A DNA stretch of 64,000 nucleotides from Knufia peltigerae (Eukaryota > Ascomycota > Eurotiomycetes > Chaetothyriales > Trichomeriaceae): assembly GCA_030247855.1 (NCBI GenBank), contig JAPDRN010000074.1, positions 62,001 to 126,000 of the forward strand, written 5' to 3'. Below, piece by piece: positions 35,187 to 45,228 of this stretch. The translations under genes and the position numbers were made by a program. Under the pieces are notes generated by a model. It was not told the origin of the DNA, made no database searches, and saw only the letters and a list, made by a program, of their open reading frames with translations. Numbering within the stretch: the stretch's first letter is position 1; every line of letters begins with the position of its first letter.

Positions 35187-36905
35187 TGTAATCTGGAGGT
35201 TCAGAAGCCGTCCGCACGGACAGTCAAGTTGCCAGGGCAGAGATTGGAAGCAGCACGGGGAAATGGAAGAATTGGATTTGACAGCCCACAAGATTTGGAC
35301 ACGACCAGACGGTTACGTTAGCACTGAATCCGATACTATTATGTTGGACGGCTACGATTCGGTCTTTCTGGCTTGCTTTTTCTGTTTTTGTCAGACCAAG
35401 AAAAACCACATTTTCGGTTCTGTTGGTACTGCCACCGCTACTGCTTGTGGTAAAAATTCGACAAGGCATGGTTGGCGACTCGGGTGGGATGGCATCTGGC
35501 CGTTCGGCACAGTATTTCTGTTTTGTGTGTTTGGAAACACAACTTTGGGGGGGGGGGGGGNNNNNNNNNNCCCGCCTCCGCCTGCGCCCCCGCGCGCCCC
35601 CCCCCCCCCCCGGCGCCCCCCGCCCCCCCCCCCCCCCGGGGCCGGGCGAAGCCAGTGGAGATGGGACAAACCAAATGGAAACGAAAGGGGTCATCTATGC
35701 ATGGGTCGGTCGGCGATGTGGGTTACTCTTTTTTCTTTTTGCAAACACAAATGAGGAAATGCGGAAGGGGGTCATGGAAAGCAAGGGGGCCAGTTCACGG
35801 AGTAGGGGGACGAGAAATGGAAAAGAAACATGCTGTGCCGGTTGCTCTTTTTCTCGTTTCTTGTTTCTCTTGTTTCTCTCCGTTAACGCGCCCTCGACGC
35901 GCCTCGTTCATGTTCTCAGGGGCGGGGAAAGGAGGAAGAAGAGGGGAGTTTTCAGTGTTGTGTGTGTCTGTCTATTGTGTGTATGTAGAAGCTATGCCAT
36001 GCTACGCGGGTCTTTCTTGTTCGAGGAGGTCAATTGGATGAAATTATTGACTACTACTACCACTATCGCTTCCACTACTGCTACTATTACTGATGTGTTG
36101 TCCGTATCGATTTGTTTGTTTGAGTGGGCGAGTGACTCGGGTTCATTATATGTATCTTACGACTGGTCAAGGTAAAATTGATTTCGTTCGTGTGGTAGAT
36201 ATTGTTGTGTACGGATACACTCGTAGTATATCATGAGGGAGACAAGGAGTCGATTCGAGTACGGAGTAACAATCTTTCGCCGTTCGGACCATCCATTCGT
36301 CGGGGATTACGAAGGATGTGCCGAGGTCGTGCAGATTTCTTGCAGCGTTGAAACATCTGACTTGCTTCGAGGGACGAGGAACAAGGCATGTTTCGCTTGT
36401 TTCGTAGACCATTGAGTAATTTAGAACCTGCAAACACGGACTTTGCGATCCTGTGTTTGTCATTCCATTCGATCGTGGTATGGGTCACGATGTTGTGGGA
36501 GGACGACGGATTGTCCCTTCTCGACCGACTTGGAGAGACATCATCAAAGTCGTCACCTGGACGACGAGTCGAGCATAACATGGTCAGAATTTGACGATTC
36601 GGATGCTCGAGCCATCGAGTCATGAAATGAGTCTGTCAAATGTGCCCGGCTTTCATCTTCCCGCTGGTCCAGGACCGGACATTTTGAGGCCTCAGAGGGT
36701 GCCTAGTAGTAGTGCCAGGTATGGAGGTACCTGGTCGGCGGTGTACTTCCGAGAGCATCGACGACACATGAGGGGGCCTTCGCTCTTGCTCTTGTCTGTA
36801 TCAAGACCGATGCCGTGGGGGCAATGCTTTCGATTGCGGTAGTTTTCGTTTCGTTTCCTCATCCTCGGGCACTTGCCAGCCAGAGTTTCGTACCGATCCA
36901 TTTTC
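35187..36905. other. Intergenic with assembly gap
   Basis: About 1.7 kb between CCR4 and the small membrane/coiled-coil gene. It contains an assembly gap with flanking homopolymers (separate entry), a TAC/ACT-rich trinucleotide stretch near 36044-36092 and no gene I can support. Confidence 0.5.
35547..35641. other. Assembly gap (10 N) flanked by G and C homopolymers
   Basis: Fourteen G (35547-35560), ten N (35561-35570), then about 70 bases almost only C with some G (35571-35641). The abrupt change from normal sequence suggests low-quality read ends rather than real DNA. Frames crossing it are artefacts. Confidence 0.9.
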
Positions 36906-37419
36906 TCACTTCACTTTTGTAGCTTCCTTTTCTTGCTCCTCCTCCTCGGCCTGTTGTCGTCGTCGTCGAGTTTCGTGCAAGTCGTTGATCCTCCGCTCCA
37001 ATTGCAACTTTTGCGCCACGAGGTGTCCTCTCTTCGTTTCCAACGTCTGAATGGCTTGGGAGTAATCTACTCCCTGTGCTAGTTGTGGTCGTGTTTGCGA
37101 CTGCGGGGCCTCCCCTTCTGTTTCTGCTTGTGCTTGTCGCGATAGTGGTGGCTTTGACGGGCTCTGCTTCTACTTGATACATCAGCGAGTCACCTCCTCA
37201 GATTCGGAAGAGAAAAAGCTTTACCTGCCGAGATTGTCGTTGAGAGTTCATGTTGAGAATAGCACCGATCAAGGCTCCTGAACCAGCGATACCGGCGATA
37301 CTGAGTGCGTACGTCAACGGTCTGGACCTGCGACTGTTGCCGGGTACGCTGCGAGCGGCATCTTGAGCGTATCGGAGTGGATGCGGTGCTGGAGGGAGGT
37401 TCGAGGGTGGTGGAGGCAT
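36906..37419 (-). CDS. Small single-pass membrane protein with coiled coil, function unknown
   Basis: Two exons, 37419-37225 and 37169-36906, joined in phase 0 over a 55-bp intron (GTAAAG..TAG); 152 residues. The N-terminus is Pro-rich (MPPPPSNLPPAPHPLRYAQ), followed by a basic stretch and one hydrophobic helix (LTYALSIAGIAGSGALIGAI). Exon 2 begins KQSPSKPPLSRQAQAE, then VDYSQAIQTLETKRGHLVAQ and a long charged coiled coil rich in Arg, Gln and Glu, ending EATKVK. The second exon has no start codon and is not visible as an independent frame; a competing frame over the same DNA is Thr-rich and implausible. The layout (basic N-terminus, one membrane helix, soluble coiled coil) suggests an organelle inner-membrane protein, perhaps mitochondrial (inference). 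Confidence 0.75.
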
Positions 37420-37761
37420 GTCGAGGGACGTGGGTTACCGTCCTAACGGTTCCATTGATGGAGGAGTGTGTAGTTGGACAAAAGATGTGCGCCGTGCTTC
37501 GTTGTAGATCTATGCAATGTCGAGTACGTTGTGTTATAGTTGTTGCCCGTACATCAAATAAAGTCGTATGAGGCCGGGGCAGGTTAAGCGAGCCAGAAGC
37601 ATCTCGGCTTAAAATACTTCCATGTACACACCTATCTCGACATACATGGGATGTTTTTGTATGAGACTTGCATCACTTTTTAACGCTTGTCTCGGATGAA
37701 TGATCTACTAGGTATATCTTCACGGCTCCAGGAATCCTACTGCACATATTAAGGCTAGGAA
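37420..37761. other. Intergenic
   Basis: About 340 bp between two minus-strand genes: promoter of the small membrane/coiled-coil gene and 3' region of the SDR. Nothing else seen. Confidence 0.5.
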
Positions 37762-38737
37762 CTACATGTCCCTGATGGTCCCCAGGACCCCAGTACCACC
37801 AACACTCTCACTGACTTCTCGCCATGTTTCCAGCTCTTCCAACTTGGCCGTTTCCTTGGCTTTGATCATTGCATACGCATCTGGCCCGGTAGGTAATCGC
37901 AAAGGTATGTGGTCCTTCTGTAACGTGTTGAACAGACATTTGGCCAGCTCTCTGGGATCGACCAAGCCATCGTTGAGGGCCGGGTTCGAAATGGCTCCGA
38001 GCATGAGATTCACCGGTAGTGATGGGTCGTTGTACGCGGGATGAGACGGTCCCGTGTTCGCTCGCGAATTCTCGATGAAGTGAGTCTTGGTGCCGCCTGG
38101 TTCGAGGATCAAGACCCGAATCTTCCAGTCCGGCGCGAGTTCCGATGCGATACACTCGCTGAACCCCTCCAGGGCAAACTTGCTCGCGTGGTACGGTGCT
38201 TCGGCCGGCAGGGCGATTCGTCCTCCGATGGTGCTGACATTGACGACCGTGCCTCCTATTCCACCACCAGACTTGGAATTGACGTCCCGAAAGATGGCGA
38301 TGGCTTTGCGTGTGATGCGCATGGGACCCCAGAAGTTGGTCTCCATGACGGCACGCATGCTCTCTTCGGTCAAGGCTTCGGTGACGCCGATGGCGTTGAT
38401 GGCGGCATTGTTGACCATGACGTCGATGCGGCCGAATGTCGCCAGGGCCGCCGCGAGAGCTGCGTCGGTCGACTCGGTACTGCATACGTCGAGTTGAAGT
38501 TTCAGTGTCGTCTCCGGGTCGTCGGCAAGGTATGACAGTGCGCTCGTCTTCCGAGCAGTGGCCACGACACGGTGACCTTGGGACAAGGCATACTGTGCTA
38601 TCGAAGCTCCGATACCTCCATTTGAGCAGCCGGTAACTTTGGTCTGAAATCAGTCTGTTGTTGTCCCGAGACTGAACCGTCTGCACTCCTTCATTTCACG
38701 GGAACTTACTGAACCAAACTGCGTTTGCGGGTAACAT
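37762..38737 (-). CDS. Short-chain dehydrogenase/reductase (classical)
   Basis: NAD(P)-dependent oxidoreductase, substrate unknown. Two exons, 38737-38710 (only 28 nt) and 38636-37762; 300 residues. The splice restores the N-terminal strand and cofactor motif: MLPANAVWF joined to ITGCSNGGIGASIAQYAL. Other motifs: NNAAINAIG (NNAG variant with Ala), VSTIGGRIALPA (Ser) and YHASK (Tyr and Lys). The acceptor is AAG (ending at 38637), although a CAG lies 7 nt earlier; using the CAG would break the frame. The preceding micro-exon is easily missed, and a frame starting inside at MSQGHRVVATARK would lack the cofactor motif. Confidence 0.85.
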
Positions 38738-39475
38738 GATTTCTAAGTATTTCCACTCTTGAGTTGAAACGTGTAATACCTTGCCTTTCTGAATCTCAAC
38801 CAAGAGATAGATATTTTAGACCCCGACTCAACATGGCCATCACGACGTGCCCGTCTGTCCTTTTATATACACCCTTAACGGGCTTTGCAGATTGTATATC
38901 CGTCCCTTGTAGTCTCGATCACCCGCAACGATACTACTTTTGGGAGGAAAGTCAGCGACTCGCGTCGTACTAGTTCCGATACACACGGAAACAGGTCCAC
39001 GGACGAATTGTCGGGTGAATGGCCATTCCCGCTGTGAAATGGATAATGATTGTCGTTGTGTAAAATCCTCACACGGCAAATGTTACGAGATATTTTGTAT
39101 GTCATTGCATCACCTTGAGAACGATGACTCTACTGCGCGAGTCGTAGGACGTGGCCAAGCCTAGCTTGAGAACAAAGGAAATCATACATTCGTGTTGGAG
39201 GGTTGAGGGAAACATGCCAGTCGAAGCTTGGAGTCAAGGAAAGACTGGAAGATGTACTAGGTATGTCCCTCACGTGATCACATATTTCCCAACGCGCGCA
39301 TGTGTTCTCTACCCACTTGACACTTTGCCATACTCTTACCTGGTATACTCACTCACCTCGAATCGCCAACTCTCTCCCACACGATGCCCTTTGTCCCGGC
39401 ACAGGTATAACATCCACACACACACACCCTAGGATTCTTTGTATCATCCCCAGATCTGTCCCCCCTCCCCAAAAC
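38738..39475. other. Intergenic: divergent promoters of SDR and TVP23
   Basis: About 740 bp between divergent genes, with a short CA tract just upstream of TVP23 (about 39412-39427). No other feature recognised. Confidence 0.5.
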
Positions 39476-40218
39476 ATGGCAGACGAACCAGGCACTCTCA
39501 ACTGGCGCCTGAGCGCGCATCCCATCACGCTCCTCACGTACTTGGGCTTTCGAATCGGTAAGGGGGTTTCTGACATTTTACGCTGTGTGTCCTCGACTGA
39601 CCGGTGCGCGTAAATTGAAAAACAGGGAGCCTACTCATGTACCTCTTCGGGGTCCTCTTCATCCGCAACTTTGTGCTGGTCTTCATCCTCACCCTCCTCT
39701 TGTTGTCGGTCGACTTTTACTACCTCAAGAACATCGCGGGCCGCCGACTGGTCGGCCTGCGGTGGTGGAACGAGGTCAACACCTCGACGGGGGACAGTCA
39801 CTGGGTCTTCGAGTCCGCCCCGGAGGGAACCCGCAACGAGAACAAGACGGACAAGCGATTCTTCTGGCTGAGCATGTACATCGGCCCCGCGCTGTGGGTG
39901 GCATTGGCGATATTGGCCATTGTGAGGTTACAGAATCTGATATGGCTCGTGACGATCGGTGAGTTGTTGGTCTTTCTCTCTGCCACTCAGTTTGACGACC
40001 CCCCTTCCTTTTTTTTTTTTGTTGGGATCCCTCGGACATGGCTGACGCTTTTTCTGTTCTTCGTAGCAATCGCACTCATCCTCACCATAACCAACACGGT
40101 TGCCTTTTCGAGGTGTGACAAGTTCAGTCAAGCGTCGAGTTTCGCAGGTACGGCATTCATGGGGTCGGGAATCGCGAGAAACCTGGCCGGGAACATGATG
40201 GGAAGATTCTTCAAGTGA
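39476..40218 (+). CDS. TVP23: Golgi membrane protein Tvp23
   Basis: Late-Golgi integral membrane protein of the TVP23/FAM18 family, linked to vesicle trafficking. Three exons: 39476-39557, 39626-39958, 40067-40218; 188 residues, the usual size. Several transmembrane segments (ITLLTYLGFRIGSLLMYLFG, NFVLVFILTLLLLSVDFYYL, GPALWVALAILAIVRL, VTIAIALILTITNTVAF) flank the conserved loop KNIAGRRLVGLRWWNEV and FESAPEGTRNENKTDKRFFW. The tail has SGIARNLAGNMMGRFFK. Intron 2 (108 bp) contains a poly-T run (about 40010-40020) ahead of its acceptor. All junctions keep phase 1. Confidence 0.94.
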
Positions 40219-41070
40219 TTTGCCATCAACCGATTTATACTCTTCCCCGCTCCAGCCAGTCCAGCACCACACCAATGACAGAGCTTTGAAGAGGGACATT
40301 CAAAGGAAGGTCTAGACAGATGGCTGCGAAGGTTTTGGTATAAGCACATCACGGTCCACCACCATACCGTTCGTTGCACCTAGCTTCTGTGTCTGGCCAC
40401 TGGCCCCGTTGTGCGTCTTGTGGCAGTATCAATTCGTCCCGATTACAGCGTACAATATGGGACCAAAAAAGCCGTGTGTATCAGACCAACCTTTGTGGAC
40501 TTTTTTTTGGGCAATCTTGATGCACTGGGAATGGGAAAGACATGGGCAAAACAGAGTGGTCCTCATCGACTGCTTGCCCCAGGAGGCAGCTGTACTATGG
40601 ACGTGTCGGTCTTGGGAAAAAAAAAGAGGCATCCCAGCTCGAGCCTCCAATTCTTTTCTCCCTTTCATGGTATGGCTTTCATGACTTTGAGACAAACTGA
40701 ACGGCTTGTTTGTATCAAAACAACTTTCGTGTGAGACCTGATATGTATGAGTGAGCTTTTCAATGAAGACAAATGATCAAGTAATCGTGTGTATTTATGA
40801 TATACTACGTCCATTGGAGAATGACCAAGGATCCGTATGTTTATTGGTATACCACGCCCGTCGATTGCCACCTCATATCATGTCATGTTAATTTCAGTTT
40901 TCATTCGGTATATGCTCTTCAGTAAAAATACATTTTTCATTTGCCTGCCTCACAAGTACCTTGAAGAGCATATTCCACACATTCCCCTCTCTTAGGAAGG
41001 AGTAAGGTAGGGTAAGGCAGGACAAGGCAGGACAGGTCATGATGGGATGGAACGAGGAGGACCAAATCAT
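40219..41070. other. Intergenic between convergent genes, with small repeats
   Basis: About 850 bp. It holds an imperfect duplication of about 45 bp (near 40790-40865) and short AAGGCAGGAC/AAGGTAGGGT repeats at about 41003-41037. No gene seen. Confidence 0.5.
41003..41037. repeat. Short tandem AAGG(C/T)AGG repeat
   Basis: Three to four degenerate 10-bp units (AAGGTAGGGT, AAGGCAGGAC, AAGGCAGGAC) in tandem just downstream of the xylulose kinase stop codon. Confidence 0.7.
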
Positions 41071-42801
41071 TCATTCCAGTTTGCCCTCCTTCCTCTCCTC
41101 CAACAGCTTCAGCTCCATCATCTCGAACCCCTTCAAGGCCCGGCCGTACCTCTCAAACACGTCGGGCTGGTAGCCGTCGGCGATCTTCTCGACGAACTCG
41201 TCCTCCCTCCACCGCTTGCCGATCAGATCCTCGAACGTCTCGCCCGGGTCCCGTTCAACGGCCCACACGGCCTTGTACGCGGCCCCCAACGCGCACGCGT
41301 TCTCACCCACGTCCAACTTGAACACGCCCTCGGACCCGCCCAGCACCTCGCCCGCAACCCGGGCGATGGCCTTGTTCCGACTGCCGCCGCCGACCATGTA
41401 CACGCGCCTCGGCTGCGGGGGGAGTCCGGGGCCGGGCGAGTGGACGAGGTCCCGCGAGCGCAGCCGCAGCGACAAGAACTGACTCTCGACGATGACCCGG
41501 GCGTCTTGTTCCGGCGACCGCGGCACGCCCCGGCTCCTCTTCAACTCGTCCGACACGGGGTCGTATTCAAAGTGCCACTCGCCCACGGGCAGGTTGGGAA
41601 TGATCTCGGGTCGGGGGAAATACAGGCCCAGATTCATCGGCGTCTTGCTCGGGTCGTCCTGGGCCAACGGCGGCGTCGAGAGGAGGTTCTCGTCGAACGC
41701 GCTCCATGAATTTTTATCGTCGACGCCGGCTTGTGCGTTGATCGCGTTTCGTACCTTTTCCCTCGCCAGGCCGCCGTTCTTATAGCACAGCATGAACATG
41801 TACAGTCCCGGTGTGGTGGGGGAGTTGAAAAAGTGCGTCGCGGGATCGGGCCTGTACTGGGCCGTGCTCATGAGGAACGTGGTCGACGTGCCCAGCGAGA
41901 CGATGGCGTCGTTCTTCTTGAGCGGCAAGGCGAGGATCGTCGACGGGTTATCTCCCGTCGATGCGATGATGGTGCAATCCGAGCTGAAGCCGTGTCGGCG
42001 TACAAAGTAGTCCGAAATGTTGCCAAGATGGATGCCACCGTCCTCCGGGACATCGCCCAGTTTTTTCTTGAGGGCGTCCACGCCAGATGGTCCGGCGGCG
42101 AGTTCGAGAAGTTTCTCGTTCCACTTCCCAGCCTTGATATCCCACAAATTCATGCCGCATACGTCGGAAATGTCAAACGGGGCAAACTTGCCCAAAAACA
42201 CGGTAGCAATCCACGATGACACGAGCGTGATCCTATAAGTTTTGATGTATTTGTCGGGGTACTTTCTTTGAAACCGCAGAATCTGTGGACCGGTAAAGCG
42301 ATGATGTGCTTTACTTCCCGTGACGTTTGCTAGCTGGTGCTCGTTTCCTAAAACCGCATCAAATTCGTCGCATTCCTTTTGCGTGCTGGCGTCTTGCCAG
42401 TTTGGACTAAATGGGTGAGCAAAGGCGCCGTCGAGCTGTGACTGTAATGTCTTCTCGGGATCGAGCTGAGCTAGCAGTTGCTCTGCATCTGCGTTCCAAA
42501 ATACACTGCCATGCTGCATCCCCGAGCCGCTGATGCCCTTGATCCTTTTGAAGTCGAGACCATCATCTTTCAATCTAAGCAACAAAGTATCAATGGCTTG
42601 CAACCACATTGCAACGGGAGCAAACACTTCATGTTCGGCCTCGTTGACAAGAACACCTTTGTTGATATTGAAACCCTTGGCGTCGGCATCGAAATCAAAT
42701 TTAGCCTCGTGCACCTTTTTGAGACTATCGTCCACCACCAGCCCTTTCAGTTGTTGGGTTGAGAGGTCAAAGCCCAGGTATAAAGGCCCCGTAGATGCCA
42801 T
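41071..42801 (-). CDS. xkiA: D-xylulose kinase
   Basis: Phosphorylates D-xylulose to D-xylulose 5-phosphate, linking pentose catabolism to the pentose phosphate pathway; FGGY sugar-kinase family. Single exon, 576 residues. The N-terminus has the phosphate-binding LYLGFDLSTQQLKGLVVDD. Family features include SGSGMQHGSVFW, ASTGDNPSTILALPL, IVSLGTSTTFLMS and the ATP-site MVGGGSRNKAIARVAGEVLG followed by GENACALGAAYKAVW. Substrate and hinge sequences FSPNWQDAST and VSSWIATVFLG match fungal xylulokinases. The frame extends 21 bases upstream but begins with GTG, so I use the ATG at 42801. Third-position GC is high compared with BRO1 or VAS1. Confidence 0.95.
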   Translation of the reverse strand: MASTGPLYLGFDLSTQQLKGLVVDDSLKKVHEAKFDFDADAKGFNINKGVLVNEAEHEVFAPVAMWLQAIDTLLLRLKDDGLDFKRIKGISGSGMQHGSVFWNADAEQLLAQLDPEKTLQSQLDGAFAHPFSPNWQDASTQKECDEFDAVLGNEHQLANVTGSKAHHRFTGPQILRFQRKYPDKYIKTYRITLVSSWIATVFLGKFAPFDISDVCGMNLWDIKAGKWNEKLLELAAGPSGVDALKKKLGDVPEDGGIHLGNISDYFVRRHGFSSDCTIIASTGDNPSTILALPLKKNDAIVSLGTSTTFLMSTAQYRPDPATHFFNSPTTPGLYMFMLCYKNGGLAREKVRNAINAQAGVDDKNSWSAFDENLLSTPPLAQDDPSKTPMNLGLYFPRPEIIPNLPVGEWHFEYDPVSDELKRSRGVPRSPEQDARVIVESQFLSLRLRSRDLVHSPGPGLPPQPRRVYMVGGGSRNKAIARVAGEVLGGSEGVFKLDVGENACALGAAYKAVWAVERDPGETFEDLIGKRWREDEFVEKIADGYQPDVFERYGRALKGFEMMELKLLEERKEGKLE

Positions 42802-43096
42802 AGTCAAAATTGGCGATGCCACGCGCTTTCAAAAAGGTCGTTTGACGAGTCTATACGGATCCCTGAATAGCACAGATCGAATGTACCAACTGCAAGAAAT
42901 GTTTTTTTGGCTGTGGTCGAATAACGCGCGGGGTCAAGGACGGCCTGGCCGGTCTTTCTTTACAGTCGCCGGTGGTCGGCGGGATGATATCAGCCTGAAA
43001 TCACGCTTCGAATTTTGGTGGAGCTGCCGCCGGAGTTTTGCACCGAAGACCAAAAAAATTACCAGAGTGCCAAAACATTCAAAAATCCGCAACTTT

Positions 43097-44618
43097 TCAT
43101 GTCTCCTTCTTTGTTTTACTTGCATTGCGGATGTGTCCATTCGTATGATGATGGTCATGATTGTTGTGGTCATGATCGTGCTCGTCTTCAGGCTCCGGAC
43201 TGCTCCGTGGACTGACATCGGCAGGAATGAAGTCATCTGCGAGAGTAGACTGTGTGTGTTCTGTGGGTACGAACTTGACCCGGACCCGGCGGACACCTCG
43301 AACTTTTGCGCCTGTCCTTTCGCGCACTGCATTCTCTATGTCTTCCATCTGGTGAAGAGTGAAACCTTGGGGTACAGCAAGCTCGATATCGAGGAGATAG
43401 TTTTGACCGGATTTCGTGCCCTGAACATCTCTGATCTCAACTTGGTCTCCAAAGGGGACCGCCGTGATGCCCTTTGCGGCATCGCCCTTGAGGGCTTTCG
43501 TGGCTGCGCGGCGGACGGATGTCTTGACCTCGTCGTCCACGGTCACATCGGCCAGCTCGAGCAAGGCAGATCTAGTATTACCCCAGCCAGCTCGAATGAC
43601 CATGGCCGAGATCAGTAGTCCTCCAACAGGGTCCAACCAAGATGCGTCCGTGAAGACATGTGCCCCGCCGATCGTAGCCAGGGCGACGATGCTCGTAAGA
43701 GAGTCGACACGATGATGAACCGCATTCGAAGCGAGTACAGCCGACTTGCGTTCTCGGGCTACTTTGATAGCTGTCCCAGGTTAGTATATGCAGTCGTACA
43801 AGCACAGGGGTATGAGAGCTGGACTTACTAGCTCGGTATAACCATTCTTTCACCAAGATCGAACCTCCAGCCAGCCATGCAGCATTCAGGTCTGGAACCA
43901 CGGCCCCGTGGCTATGATTGTGCCCGAGTAACGAGAACAGACCATGAGAGTGTTCCGCGTGCTCGTGGGCATGTGCAGCAGCATCAAGGAAAAATTGGGA
44001 ATACAAGGCGTCCACGGCGTTGAGCCCGATCCCCATGCCACCGAACAACAACAGCCCACTAACACCCAGAGCACCCAGACTCTCAATCTTGCCGTAGCCA
44101 CTGGGGAAGCGAGAGGTCGCCGGTCGGAGTGACCAAGATATAGTAGCCAGAGTCATAAAGTCGGACACCAGGTCGGTCAGGGCATGGAACCCATCCGCGA
44201 TCAACGCCTGGGAGTGGAAGACGTAGCCCCCTATTCCCTTCCCAATGGCCATGGCCAGGTTCACAAACAGACCTATCCTTGTGATTTTGACGCCAGCGTC
44301 GTTTTTGTTGTTCGAGGTCAGGTACGCCGTATCGTGGGAGTGGCCATGGCCGTGTGAGTGGCCGGCGTGGCTCCTGGCCTGGGTGAGGGTTTGTGTAAAG
44401 GACATCGGAAAGGAGCGAGGAGGACGGGTGGCTAGAGGGCACAGCGCAGGCGGTAGTACACTTCGCACCGACAGAGAGACCGTGGTAGATGAAGATTTAC
44501 GCAACAACGCGCTGCTCGAAGGTCTTGTAAATGTTTTCTGACTGTGTTTGGAATACTGTCTTATTAGGCAAGGGGACACATGTCGCGTTTCAACGCGGAG
44601 GACCTGCGTCAGCGGCAT
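43097..44618 (-). CDS. Cation diffusion facilitator, mitochondrial Mmt1/Mmt2-like metal transporter
   Basis: Metal/proton antiporter. Two exons, 44618-43829 and 43770-43097; 487 residues. The first 70 residues are rich in Arg, Ser and Thr with few acids (RQYSKHSQKTFTRPSSSALL), a likely mitochondrial targeting peptide. Two His-rich stretches (HAGHSHGHGHSHD; HAHEHAEHSHGLFSLLGHNH) lie before the first helix and in a loop. Metal-site motifs HALTD (in ADGFHALTDLVSDF) and HHRVD (in NAVHHRVDSLTS, joined across the intron) give the HxxxD pair of helices 2 and 5. A cytosolic-type C-terminal domain (LELADVTVDDEVKTSV) and a His/Asp-rich tail follow. The first 66 bases of the open frame start at GTG and are not included. 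In yeast such proteins move iron; the metal here is not certain. Confidence 0.85.
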
Positions 44619-45228
44619 TTGCAGCTGCGGCTGATTGTCGAGGCGCAGGGGGGGAGGAAAAGAAATGGAACGGCCACCGCACACGCGAGCGAATTCGTCG
44701 GGTGCTAAAATATGTGTACTCCGTATCTCAACCCATAATATACGCAGGTGGCCGAAGTAGAAAACTAATGCTAGAAACTGGCTCTTCGAAATTTCTAGGT
44801 ATGTAGAAGTCTATGTGAGGTGCTCCATACACTACATTTGGGAGCATCAAAGTCAATGAGACTGCGCAGTTCGCTGAATTGTTGTTGTCCGCTCCTAATT
44901 TTTTTTTATTGCCGTCGGGAATGGCCGGGACACTAGACGCCGACAGGCACCAAGTAACTCCCTGGAAGGGAACTAAACTTAGTACATGGTATAGCCCCTA
45001 TATGCGAGGTTCGGTGCCTAAGAGCACGCCTAGGGTCTGCTTAGCTTGGGCTTCTAGGCACGCTGCGGCGTCATTCTACCCATGGACCGTCCTCTAGTAT
45101 CTCATAGATGCATAAAAATCCAACCACACTCATAATTTTCTACAGATAGAGCCGACCAAGTCCAGATTCCGTCTCCGTGAAAGGCACGCCCACGAAATAG
45201 CTCCTCGATTCACAATATATCCGGCCCT
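44619..45228. other. Intergenic: CDF promoter and VAS1 3' region
   Basis: About 610 bp. It includes a possible hairpin (45014-45061: GTGCCTA pairing with TAGGCAC) with CCTAGG-like words inside. No gene seen. Confidence 0.5.

Noticed and set aside
35423..36175. Open frames crossing the N run
   Set aside because: They depend on unknown bases and C-rich noise.
41047..41709. 220-codon antisense open frame over xylulose kinase
   Set aside because: Shadow of the real gene, with no independent coding sign.
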